Assembly (NCBI GenBank): GCA_000153145.1
Contig: CH672415.1
Location: 1,732,767-1,796,766 of the forward strand
Direction: 5' to 3'
DNA length: 64,000 nt
Origin: a marine actinobacterium PHSC20C1
Lineage (GTDB): Bacteria > Actinomycetota > Actinomycetes > Actinomycetales > Microbacteriaceae
Below are positions 27,091 through 35,510 of the stretch, piece by piece. The position numbers and the translations under genes were made by a program. A model generated the notes under the pieces. The model searched no databases. It worked only from the letters and a program-made list of their open reading frames with translations, and was not told the origin of the DNA. Numbering within the stretch: the stretch's first letter is position 1; the number at the start of each line of letters is the position of its first letter.

Positions 27091-27140
27091 ATCGAGTCTA
27101 TTAACATTTGTTAGATTTAGGCTCGATCTTAACACTATGT
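27091..27140. promoter_or_regulatory. Operator-like palindromes upstream of the MftD-like operon
   Basis: The AT-rich gap 27039-27250 holds TAACA-TT-TGTTA (27102-27113), flanked by ATCGAG (27091-27096) and CTCGAT (27122-27127), then a second TTAACA-CTA-TGTT copy from about 27130. The rest of the gap shows nothing I can name. Confidence 0.45.
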
Positions 27141-27250
27141 TGCAGTTAGTTCAAAGAAAATTGCGTCAATTGCACGTGTTTAGTTGAACCAATTTTCTGA
27201 CAATGGCTCCGAATGTTGTTTTCATTACATTCATTTAGCGGCGGGGCAAA

Positions 27251-27496
27251 GTGACGATTGTCCAGCACCTGCGCGACCGTTACTCCGTCAACTGGAGCGA
27301 GAACTGCTCCTACGAGTCCTCGAAGAATTACTCTCTCACCGCCGGAACTCTCACCAGTGACGTGCACCTCGAGTTCGTGGTGCAGTCAGACGCTCTCGTG
27401 CTGTTCGGAGACGGCATCGAAGCAGATCATCTCACCGTCGGCTGGGGCCAGAAGCTCACAGTCGGCACGACCAGCCGCACTCTCACACTCGCGTAG
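27251..27496 (+). CDS. Small ORF containing a PurL active-site-like segment
   Basis: This 81-residue frame begins at a GTG. Residues 11-27 read YSVNWSENCSYESSKNY, against [17 protein letters not shown] in the PurL encoded 1 kb downstream (14 of 17 identical). At the DNA level 44 of 51 bases match. The catalytic His of the WSEHC motif is Asn here, so FGAM synthase activity is not expected. The remaining residues (VHLEFVVQSDALVLFGDGIEAD onward, shortened) look beta-rich and are not PurL; a faint likeness to the C-terminal strands of NAD kinases is only an impression. It could be a regulator that binds PurS/PurQ, or a relic. Confidence 0.5.
   Translation: MTIVQHLRDRYSVNWSENCSYESSKNYSLTAGTLTSDVHLEFVVQSDALVLFGDGIEADHLTVGWGQKLTVGTTSRTLTLA
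27281..27331 (+). repeat. Partial copy of purL active-site segment
   Basis: Aligns without gaps to 28223-28273 in purL, 44 of 51 bases identical by direct comparison. Differences mostly change codon third positions, but three change residues, including His to Asn. Confidence 0.8.
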
Positions 27497-27541
27497 CCGA
27501 CGACCGCGATCCCTGCATTTGGCAGCGGATAATATTGCACT

Positions 27542-27937
27542 ATGACCGGACCTGAAGGTGCCTTGGGCGTGGTGCTGGAAACGATGTCTTGGGTGGGACT
27601 TGTCCCCGGGATTCCGATGCTCATTTTAGGCTGGATCGTGGCTAAACGCCGGTGCAAATGGGCCAAAACCACTGCTGAGGTTTTTGAAGCCGGTGGATTC
27701 CAAGGCTTCCGTTGGTCCGGTGGCGATGGTAGTCAACACTCCACCCTTAACGACCCCTCAGAAGTGCCCATCATGGATGTGGGAGCCCAAGTCGAACTCT
27801 ATTACGACCAGTGCCACCCCTCTCGTTGGCGTCTAAAGCCGCCCCGTCATGACAATCACGCCCTCCTCATCGGCTGGATACTCACCGGAACCGGTCTACT
27901 GAGCACCGTCGCGGGATTCATGCTGATGATGTTCTGA
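27542..27937 (+). CDS. Small two-helix membrane protein (DUF3592-like layout)
   Basis: The 131-residue product has one hydrophobic helix near residues 16-34, a soluble middle with EVFEAGGFQGFRW and VGAQVELYYDQCHPSRWRL, and a second helix near residues 107-130. That layout, with a small beta domain between two helices and a VxVxYDPxxP-like segment, resembles DUF3592 proteins. Function unknown. It lies 114 bases before the purL start on the same strand but purL has its own promoter-like element. Confidence 0.6.
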   Translation: MTGPEGALGVVLETMSWVGLVPGIPMLILGWIVAKRRCKWAKTTAEVFEAGGFQGFRWSGGDGSQHSTLNDPSEVPIMDVGAQVELYYDQCHPSRWRLKPPRHDNHALLIGWILTGTGLLSTVAGFMLMMF

Positions 27938-27990
27938 CCCTTGGCCCTTGGCAGCGCGCTTATCCAGCGCGACACCCACCCACGGCTAGG

Positions 27991-28000
27991 TAGACTGGAG
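27991..28000 (+). promoter_or_regulatory. Likely purL promoter -10 region (TAGACTGGAG)
   Basis: Ten bases identical to those upstream of purS, about 60 bases before the purL GTG. The leader carries GGGAGA eight bases before the start. Confidence 0.5.
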
Positions 28001-28051
28001 CAGGCCGGCGTGAGCGCCCCGGCATCCATAATCTTCTGGGAGAAGCCCCTC

Positions 28052-30361
28052 GTGACTGACGTCTCAACCAATTCCCGCCAGCATGTTGCCGACACGGTAT
28101 CGAACGCCGCCGCAACCCCCGAGAAAGAGCAGCCCTACGGCGCGCTCGGCCTCAAACCAGACGAGTACGCGAAGATTCGCGAAATTCTGGGCCGCCGCCC
28201 CACCAGTGGCGAGCTCGCCATGTACTCCGTGATGTGGAGCGAGCACTGCTCCTACAAGTCCTCTAAGAACTACCTTCGCCAGTTTGGGAAGAAGGTCAGC
28301 GATAACATGACCAAGAACCTCATGGTTGGCATGGGCGAAAACGCGGGTGTCATTGACGTCGGCGAAGGCTGGGCTGTCACCTTCAAGATCGAAAGCCACA
28401 ACCACCCCAGCTACATCGAACCCTTCCAAGGTGCAGCAACCGGTGTTGGCGGAATCGTTCGCGACATCATCTCCATGGGTGCTCGCCCCGTCGCCGTCAT
28501 GGACGCCCTCCGCTTCGGCGCCATCGACAACCCAGACACCGCACGCGTCGCTCACGGCGTAGTTGCCGGCATCAGCTTCTACGGCAACTGCCTCGGCTTG
28601 CCAAACATCGGCGGCGAAACCTACTTCGACTCCGTCTACCAGGCCAACCCCCTCGTCAACGCCCTAGCCGTTGGAGTGCTGCGCCACGAAGACCTCCACC
28701 TGGCAAACGCTCGCGGCGTGGGCAACAAAGTTGTGCTGTTCGGTGCCCGCACCGGTGGCGATGGCATCGGCGGAGCATCCATCCTCGCGTCCGACTCATT
28801 CTCAGAAGGCGGCCCCACCAAGCGCCCAGCCGTTCAAGTCGGCGACCCGTTTGCCGAGAAAGTACTCATCGAGTGCTGCCTCGAACTGTTCCAAGGTGAC
28901 CTCGTTGAAGGCATCCAAGACCTCGGCGCTGCCGGCATCAGCTGTGCCACCAGCGAGCTCGCCTCCAACGGTGACGGTGGCATGTTCATCGAACTCGAGA
29001 AGGTTCTGCTGCGCGACCCCACCCTCACGGCAGAAGAAATTCTGATGTCTGAGAGCCAAGAACGAATGATGGCCATCGTGAAGCCGGAGAAGCTCGACGG
29101 CTTCCTCAAGGTCGTTGAGAAGTGGGATGTCGAAACCAGCGTGCTCGGAGAAGTCACCGACACCGGCCGCCTCATCATCAACTGGCACGACGAAGAAATC
29201 GTCAACGTCGAGCCCCGCACTGTCGCTATCGATGGCCCCGTCTACGACCGCCCCGTCGAATACCCGAAGTGGATCGACAAGCTACAAGCCGACAGCGCTT
29301 CCGGACTCGCCCGCCCCAAGGACGGCATCGAGTTGCGCGACCAAATGCTGCAACTTCTCGCGAGCCCCAACCTGGCCGACAAGAGCTGGATCACCAACCA
29401 GTACGACCGCTACGTCCTCGGCAACACTGCCCTGAGCTTCCCGGATGACGCCGGCATGGTGCGCATCGACGAAGAGAGTGGCCTCGGCTTCTCCGTCGCC
29501 ACTGACGCCAACGGCCGCTTCTGCCAACTCGACCCCTACGCCGGAGCCCAGATTGCTCTCGCCGAAGCGTTCCGCAACGTTGCCGCCACCGGCGCCAACC
29601 CCGTTGCCGTCAGCGACTGCCTCAACTTCGGCAGCCCCGAGAACCCCGAAGTGATGTGGCAATTCAGCCGCGCCGTCGAAGGCCTCGCCGATGGTTGCCT
29701 CGAAATGGAAATTCCCGTCACCGGCGGAAACGTCTCCTTCTACAACCAGACCGGAGATGTACCCATCCACCCGACCCCCGTGGTCGCCGTGCTCGGCCTG
29801 ATCCGTGACGTGGCTGAGCGCATCCCGAGCGGCTGGCAAGACGAAGGCAACAACATTTACCTGCTCGGCACCACCAAACTGGAACTCGACGGTTCAGCGT
29901 GGGCCGGCACCATCCACGATCACCTCGGTGGACTCCCGCCAACAGTTGACCTCGCCGCCGAGCGTCGCCTCGCCGACCTCATCAAAGCCGGAAACGAGCA
30001 AAACATCATCGCCAGCGCGCACGACCTCGCCGATGGTGGCCTCGCGCAAACCCTCGCCGAATCCGTCATGCGCTTCGGCGTTGGCGCTCGCATCTGGTTG
30101 GGCGAACTGCTCGAACGTGACGGCATTGATGCCGCAACAGCGCTCTTCAGCGAATCGACCGGTCGCATGATCGTCTCGATCCCCCGCGAAGACGACGTGA
30201 AATTCCAGGGACTCTGCGAAGGCCGCAACTACCCGGCCATCCGCATCGGAGTCACGGATGCTGCCGCCCCCGCCCTCGAAATCCAAGACCAGTTCACCCT
30301 CACCCTCGAAGAGCTGCTCACCGCACACCGCGGAACCCTCCAGGAAGCATTCGGCGCCTAA
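28052..30361 (+). CDS. purL: Phosphoribosylformylglycinamidine synthase subunit PurL
   Basis: The 769-residue product is the synthetase subunit that converts FGAR, ATP and ammonia to FGAM, working with PurS and PurQ. It has the catalytic His in [11 protein letters not shown] (H65), [14 protein letters not shown], a [13 protein letters not shown]-type loop and the duplicated AIRS-like halves, with [14 protein letters not shown] near the C-terminus. I chose the GTG at 28052, with GGGAGA eight bases upstream, over the upstream continuation of the frame. It is small-type PurL, as expected when PurS and PurQ are separate. Unusually, those two genes are 23.5 kb away. Confidence 0.97.
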   Translation: MTDVSTNSRQHVADTVSNAAATPEKEQPYGALGLKPDEYAKIREILGRRPTSGELAMYSVMWSEHCSYKSSKNYLRQFGKKVSDNMTKNLMVGMGENAGVIDVGEGWAVTFKIESHNHPSYIEPFQGAATGVGGIVRDIISMGARPVAVMDALRFGAIDNPDTARVAHGVVAGISFYGNCLGLPNIGGETYFDSVYQANPLVNALAVGVLRHEDLHLANARGVGNKVVLFGARTGGDGIGGASILASDSFSEGGPTKRPAVQVGDPFAEKVLIECCLELFQGDLVEGIQDLGAAGISCATSELASNGDGGMFIELEKVLLRDPTLTAEEILMSESQERMMAIVKPEKLDGFLKVVEKWDVETSVLGEVTDTGRLIINWHDEEIVNVEPRTVAIDGPVYDRPVEYPKWIDKLQADSASGLARPKDGIELRDQMLQLLASPNLADKSWITNQYDRYVLGNTALSFPDDAGMVRIDEESGLGFSVATDANGRFCQLDPYAGAQIALAEAFRNVAATGANPVAVSDCLNFGSPENPEVMWQFSRAVEGLADGCLEMEIPVTGGNVSFYNQTGDVPIHPTPVVAVLGLIRDVAERIPSGWQDEGNNIYLLGTTKLELDGSAWAGTIHDHLGGLPPTVDLAAERRLADLIKAGNEQNIIASAHDLADGGLAQTLAESVMRFGVGARIWLGELLERDGIDAATALFSESTGRMIVSIPREDDVKFQGLCEGRNYPAIRIGVTDAAAPALEIQDQFTLTLEELLTAHRGTLQEAFGA

Positions 30362-30364
30362 TAG

Positions 30365-30392
30365 GCGTCGCCACAACGAGCCTGAGCGACGC
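30365..30392. terminator. Weak hairpin between purL and the ABC ATPase gene
   Basis: GCGTCGC pairs with GCGACGC across a 14-base loop between converging genes. There is no T tract, so this is a modest call. Confidence 0.35.
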
Positions 30393-30419
30393 GTCTCGCA
30401 CCAGCAAGATTCAGCAGCA

Positions 30420-32018
30420 CTACGCGATGGCGGCTGCTCTCGGCACAGAGTCGATGAGCAGCCGAGTGTACTCATGCTGCGGATTAGTGAGCAGGTCGGC
30501 AGTCGTGGCCGATTCGACGACCTCTCCCTCCCGCATCACCACACTGCGTTCACACACAGTGCGCACGACAGCGAGGTCATGGCTGATGAACAAAAGCGTC
30601 AGCCCACGCTCGCGTCGAATCTCAGAAATGACCTCCAACACCTGGGCCTGAACCGAAACATCGAGCGCACTCGTAGCCTCATCCATCACCAACAGGCTCG
30701 GCTCAATAGCCAGCGCGCGGGCAATCGCCACACGTTGCCGCTGACCGCCAGATAACGTGCGCGGCAGCGCCTCAGCCTGCGTACTTGCGAGTCCAACATT
30801 GTCGAGCAACGTCAACGCTCGAGAGCAAATGTCAGGTCGACGAAGCTCAGGATGATGCAGCCGCAACGCATCCTCGACTGCCTCGCCTGCCGTCATCCGC
30901 GGGTCAAGGGAGAGGTACGGATCTTGGAACACCATCTGCACTTTGCGTGCCCGGTCAAGTCTGTCTGCGCGCCGCCGCGGCCGGCCATGCCGTTCTTGGT
31001 CATCGATGATGACTTTGCCAAAGTCGGGCAGTTCTAGTCCAACGATCATGCGGGCCAGGGTCGACTTTCCCGACCCCGATTCGCCCACGATGCCCAGCGC
31101 CTCCCCCGCCGCAATCTCCAGAGTCACATTGGCGAGCGCGCGCACTGATTCGCGACCGCGCCCCGGATACGTTTTGGCGAGGTCGCGCACCTGCAAGACA
31201 GGCTGCCGCACAAGCTCAGTTGAGGCGCGTGGTTCATCCCCGGTGATTTCGATCGTCGGGGTCGCCGCCACAAGACGTCGGGTGTAGGCGGTGGCGGGAT
31301 GACGAAAAATCTGGCGCGCAGAACCCTCCTCCTCCACCCGGCCGTCACGCATGACGTAAACACGCTCGCACAATGACGCCGCCAAATTCAGGTCATGAGT
31401 GATGAAGAGCATCCCCATCGACCGTGCTTGTCGTTGCTCGATGAGAACCTGCAAAATCTGAGCCTGCGTGGTCACATCCAGTGCCGTCGTTGGTTCATCA
31501 CACACCAACAGTCGCGGCGAGCCCACCAGCGCTCCGGCAATCATTACCCGCTGCAGCATGCCTCCCGAAAGTTCGTGGGGATACTGCCGCAGATGTTCCT
31601 CCGGTCGCGGCATCTGCACGGCAGCGAGCATCTCAATCGCGCGTTCCCGCGCACGCCCGGCCGACCATCCCTCGCCAAGCCGAAGCGCTTCGGTGAGATG
31701 ATCACCGATCGTGCGCATCGGATTGATTCCGGCGCGCGGATCCTGAAAAACCATTGCCGCAGTCGAGCGCCGCAAGCCCAAGAGTTCCTTCGAACTCATC
31801 GTTGGCACGTTGTGCCCATCGACGAGCACCGTGCCGGTAACGACGGAGCGGGCGGGAAGCAGACCGAGTATCGACTGCGCGGTCAGAGACTTGCCGGACC
31901 CAGATTCACCAACCAGCGCGACAGTTTCTCCCTCATTGACGGAGAGATCGATGCCGTGCAACAGCCGCTCGCCTCCCGGCAGATCGAGGGTTAGCCCAGA
32001 AATCTCAAGCAACGTCAT
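30420..32018 (-). CDS. Duplicated ABC ATPase of an Opp/Dpp-type importer
   Basis: The 532-residue product is a fusion of two OppD/OppF-like ATPases. The first half has GESGSGKSLTAQ, ELSGGMLQRVMIAGAL and LLVCDEPTTALDV; the second has GESGSGKSTLARM, TLSGGQRQRVAIARAL and LLVMDEATSALDV. It energises uptake of peptides or similar solutes. Its start overlaps the DppC-like permease stop by four bases. The genes run binding protein, DppB, DppC, ATPase on the minus strand, in one tight operon with a YtcJ-like amidohydrolase at the head. Confidence 0.93.
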   Translation of the reverse strand: MTLLEISGLTLDLPGGERLLHGIDLSVNEGETVALVGESGSGKSLTAQSILGLLPARSVVTGTVLVDGHNVPTMSSKELLGLRRSTAAMVFQDPRAGINPMRTIGDHLTEALRLGEGWSAGRARERAIEMLAAVQMPRPEEHLRQYPHELSGGMLQRVMIAGALVGSPRLLVCDEPTTALDVTTQAQILQVLIEQRQARSMGMLFITHDLNLAASLCERVYVMRDGRVEEEGSARQIFRHPATAYTRRLVAATPTIEITGDEPRASTELVRQPVLQVRDLAKTYPGRGRESVRALANVTLEIAAGEALGIVGESGSGKSTLARMIVGLELPDFGKVIIDDQERHGRPRRRADRLDRARKVQMVFQDPYLSLDPRMTAGEAVEDALRLHHPELRRPDICSRALTLLDNVGLASTQAEALPRTLSGGQRQRVAIARALAIEPSLLVMDEATSALDVSVQAQVLEVISEIRRERGLTLLFISHDLAVVRTVCERSVVMREGEVVESATTADLLTNPQHEYTRLLIDSVPRAAAIA

Positions 32019-32881
32019 GTGGGTGTCCCTCCACCGATTCGGTCGGAGACTTCTTCGCCGATCACATTAACCGCCACCACCACGATGACGACGGCTACTG
32101 CCGGAATGATGGCGGGCAAGAAGTAGCCCCCGACGATTCCGGCCTGCGATTCGTTGATCATGGCGCCCCAGTCGGCAGTGGGCGCTTGCACCCCGAGTCC
32201 CAGAAAGGAGAGCCCTGCCAGCTCGGCGAGAACATAGCCAAAGTTCAAGGTGGATTGAGCGCCGACAGTCGGTGCGACGTTGGGCAGCACCCGACGCAGC
32301 GCGATCCAGCCACCCGCGAATCCCTGCACACGGTAGGCCGCGACATAGGGTCGCGCCCGTTCCGAGGCAACGAGAGAACGAGTAAGGCGGGCAACGAAGG
32401 GGGCATAGGCAATGCTCATGGCAATCACCGGCGCGACCAAACCTTTGCCAAACAGCGCGACCGCCATGATTGCGATCAGCAAGGCGGGGAAGGCCAAAAG
32501 AACATCGAGCAAGCGCCCGATCACGGCGTCAAGCCAACCTCCGCGCCAGCCAGCAACAAGCCCGAGTACAACCCCGAGAAATGTTGACGCGATCACCACG
32601 ACAAGAGGGGCGAGCAGTGCTGTTCGCGCACCGTAGATCATTCGGCTCAGGGTGTCGCGGCCGAGCGCATCTGCTCCGAGCCAGTGCGCCCAACCAGGGT
32701 TCGCGTAGATCGCAGTGAAGTCGATGTGGTCGGGGTCGTAGGGCGCGACGAGCGGCGCGAAGATTGCGGCAAGTGTGATCGCTGCGAGAACGATGATGCT
32801 GATCATCCAACTCGCATTCACGCGTCTGCGTCGGCTTGACCGCAAAACCTTGATCGCGAGTGTCGGTGTTGGCCGGCTCAT
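32015..32881 (-). CDS. ABC permease, DppC/OppC family
   Basis: The 288-residue product has about six membrane segments, an extracytoplasmic AHWLGADALGRDTLSRMIYGAR segment typical of DppC (shortened: LGADALGRDTLSR), and the EAA loop YRVQGFAGGWIALRRVLPN. It forms the channel with the DppB-like protein. Start and stop both overlap neighbours by four bases. Confidence 0.92.
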   Translation of the reverse strand: MSRPTPTLAIKVLRSSRRRRVNASWMISIIVLAAITLAAIFAPLVAPYDPDHIDFTAIYANPGWAHWLGADALGRDTLSRMIYGARTALLAPLVVVIASTFLGVVLGLVAGWRGGWLDAVIGRLLDVLLAFPALLIAIMAVALFGKGLVAPVIAMSIAYAPFVARLTRSLVASERARPYVAAYRVQGFAGGWIALRRVLPNVAPTVGAQSTLNFGYVLAELAGLSFLGLGVQAPTADWGAMINESQAGIVGGYFLPAIIPAVAVVIVVVAVNVIGEEVSDRIGGGTPT

Positions 32882-33831
32882 CGTCCTGCCTCCCCTGCTG
32901 CTGCCCTCGGGTCGATTATGGGTTCAAGCAAATCGACGATCGCGTTAGTAACGACGAACGATGTGACGACCAAAAGCACAATGGCTTGAACGACGGGAAA
33001 ATCTAGGCGGTTCACTGATTGCACCAGCAGGGAGCCAACGCCCGCGATGCCGAATGCCGACTCGACGATGGAAGTCGCAACCAGCAGCCCGGCAATCAAC
33101 ATTCCGCCCACCGTGAAGATTGGGCCGAGCGCATTACGAAACACATGCCGCCGGATGACGGTGAGTCGACCTAGGCCACGACTGGTGGCGACGTGCACGT
33201 GCTCGCGACTGAGTTGCTCCACCATCGACATTCGAGTGACCTTGCCAATCAAGACCATGAACGCAATAGCCATCGCGATGGACGGCAACGTGAGGTGGTA
33301 GATGGTGTCGAGAAACCCATCACCCGAACCAAAGGCGGGAAACCAGCGCAACTGAACCGCAAAAACAGCGATCAGCACAATCGAGCCAACGAAGGGTGGG
33401 ATGGCGCCGAAGGCAGTGAGAACGGTGAGGATCGCCCTGTCGGCGAATCGACCACGGTAGAGGGCAGCGATCGTGCCGGCGATCACCCCTACAACAACGA
33501 TGATGACGGCGGACATTATGACGAGGCCCGCGGTGACCGGCAGTCGATCACCGATCACCGTAGTCACGGCATCCCTGAACTGCAGCGAGCGCCCGAAGTC
33601 TCCGTGGAACATGCCGCCGATCCACCGAAAATATTGTTCCCACGGCGGGAGGTCTAAACCGAATTGTTCGACGACCGCCGCCTTCGCCTCCGGTGATGGC
33701 TTGCGCCCTCGTAAGAGAAAATTCACGGGGTCGCCCGGCACCAGAAACCGAGAGAAGAAGACCAGGGCAGAGGCAAGCACAAGGGTCAGTACGAGTGACC
33801 CCAACTTGCCTCCGACCCGGCGGATGGTCAT
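32878..33831 (-). CDS. ABC permease, DppB/OppB family
   Basis: The 317-residue product has about six membrane segments. It opens with LGSLVLTLVLASALVFF then RFLVPGDPVNFLL, the DppB-type opening, and has the EAA loop around ATSRGLGRLTVIRRHVFRNAL. The ATG at 33831 is one base after the binding protein stop; the longer frame upstream overlaps that gene. It pairs with the DppC-like permease. Confidence 0.92.
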   Translation of the reverse strand: MTIRRVGGKLGSLVLTLVLASALVFFSRFLVPGDPVNFLLRGRKPSPEAKAAVVEQFGLDLPPWEQYFRWIGGMFHGDFGRSLQFRDAVTTVIGDRLPVTAGLVIMSAVIIVVVGVIAGTIAALYRGRFADRAILTVLTAFGAIPPFVGSIVLIAVFAVQLRWFPAFGSGDGFLDTIYHLTLPSIAMAIAFMVLIGKVTRMSMVEQLSREHVHVATSRGLGRLTVIRRHVFRNALGPIFTVGGMLIAGLLVATSIVESAFGIAGVGSLLVQSVNRLDFPVVQAIVLLVVTSFVVTNAIVDLLEPIIDPRAAAGEAGR

Positions 33832-33832
33832 G

Positions 33833-35482
33833 CTATCGCTTGCCAATCGTCGCCGCCCAGGGGTAGTAGAGCATTGCGACCGACGGCGCCACACCGGTGA
33901 TGCGCCCCCCCAGATAGACCGTCATGGGAACTTCATACAGCGGGAGCCAGGGCAGCTGCTCACTGGCTATTTGTTGCAACTGAGCTGAGATCTCGGCGCT
34001 CTCTTGGGCATCTTGGGCGGCGACGCCCTCGTCCACGAGCGCATCGTACTGAGGGTCAGTCCAGTTGCCGTAGTTACTGAATTGCCCAGTCTGCAGGACC
34101 CCATACATTTCGAGCGGATTGGGGGTCGAAAGATACCAGGAGGTCAGGAACAGATCGACGCCCTCCCGGGCACTCGGGTCGGCGAACAGAGTCGTATACG
34201 CATCCGGGGTCATCGTTTCGATTGTCGCTTCGAGCCCGATTGACTTTGCGGCGGCCGCGGTCGCTTGGGCGACGATGGTGAACTCTGCTCCCATCGGCGC
34301 GGTGCGGATCACAATGGTTTCTCCGGCGACACCGGCATCCTCGATGAGTTTCTTCGCAGCATCGACGTCGTAGGGGTACTCCTCAAGACCGGCGAATGTC
34401 TCATCACGTGTTTCCGCGCTAACCCCTCCCCAGACGGACTCGGTCGTCAACGCGTTCGTCAACTGCGCGTAACCCTGCAGTCCGGCATCCACCACACCTT
34501 GACGATCGATCGCCATGAGGAGTGCTTTGCGTACGTTCACGTCGCCGAGCACGCCCTCCATGTTGCTGACGATCAGGCTGGCAACCGAACTGTTCAGCCC
34601 GAAGTAGAGATCGCCTGAAGACGCCTGCAACTTCTCGATCGCCTCGGACGGCACGAACCAGCCGCCGTCAACCTGACCAGAGGTAAGAGCGTTGACTCGG
34701 GCGTTGGGGTCGGCCATGAACAGCATCGTGACCTCCTCAGCCTTCGCCATCAGCTCGGGATTCCAGTACTGGTCGTAGCGGGTGAGTGTGATCGATTCGC
34801 CCGACTTCCACGAGCTCACCTCGAACGGGCCGGTGCAGTTAACCAGTGCCGTCGAGTTGCCGTATTCCCGGCCGGCATCCGCGAGCGTCTGGGCTGACTC
34901 GACAACTCCGGCAGCACCGCTCATTCCCTGGTTGAACAGAGAGTCAGGCTTCATCAGCGTGACAGTGACCTCCATAGGGCCGGTCTCGTCAATCGAAGCA
35001 ACATTTTGGTAGACGGAGTACCAAGACGACCCGATCTCAGGATTAATGTGGCGCTGCATCGAAGCAACGGCATCCGCTGCGGTGACGGGTGAACCATCGT
35101 GGAAGGTAACGCCTGAACGAAGTTCGTACACCCATGTCACGGGGTCTGGGTTATCGAAAGATTCAGCCAACGATGGCGAGATGCTGAAGTCGGGGTTGAG
35201 GCGCAGCAACGATTCGCACACGTTGGAGAGCACCTGATTGTCGGGGTAGTCGAACGCGTAAGCGTTATCGAGCGAGTACGGCTCGGCGTAGGTAACCCAC
35301 GTGAAGGAATCGATGTCTCCGGAGGGCGCGGGAGTTTGAGCGGTCAGCTCATAGGTGACCGGCCCCTCTGACGTTGGGCCCGTTCCGGCGGCCGTGCACG
35401 AAGTCAGCGCCAAGGCGGAGACAAGTGCGATCGCGGGAACAAAGGAAAACTGTGTTCGGGTTCGGGTTTGTGTTCGTGACAT
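33833..35482 (-). CDS. Substrate-binding lipoprotein of Opp/Dpp family (SBP family 5)
   Basis: The 549-residue product has a lipoprotein signal peptide (ALALTSCTAAG lipobox). The mature part is an SBP_bac_5 protein: YELRSGVTFHDGSPVTAADAV near residue 110 is the family signature. Such proteins capture peptides, nickel chelates or sugars for the DppBCDF channel. GAGGAG precedes the ATG at 35482, so I reject the 60-residue upstream extension, which runs into the amidohydrolase. It follows the amidohydrolase by 28 bases. Confidence 0.93.
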   Translation of the reverse strand: MSRTQTRTRTQFSFVPAIALVSALALTSCTAAGTGPTSEGPVTYELTAQTPAPSGDIDSFTWVTYAEPYSLDNAYAFDYPDNQVLSNVCESLLRLNPDFSISPSLAESFDNPDPVTWVYELRSGVTFHDGSPVTAADAVASMQRHINPEIGSSWYSVYQNVASIDETGPMEVTVTLMKPDSLFNQGMSGAAGVVESAQTLADAGREYGNSTALVNCTGPFEVSSWKSGESITLTRYDQYWNPELMAKAEEVTMLFMADPNARVNALTSGQVDGGWFVPSEAIEKLQASSGDLYFGLNSSVASLIVSNMEGVLGDVNVRKALLMAIDRQGVVDAGLQGYAQLTNALTTESVWGGVSAETRDETFAGLEEYPYDVDAAKKLIEDAGVAGETIVIRTAPMGAEFTIVAQATAAAAKSIGLEATIETMTPDAYTTLFADPSAREGVDLFLTSWYLSTPNPLEMYGVLQTGQFSNYGNWTDPQYDALVDEGVAAQDAQESAEISAQLQQIASEQLPWLPLYEVPMTVYLGGRITGVAPSVAMLYYPWAATIGKR

Positions 35483-35510
35483 TGCGTGCTCCTCAATTGG
35501 ATGCTGTGGG

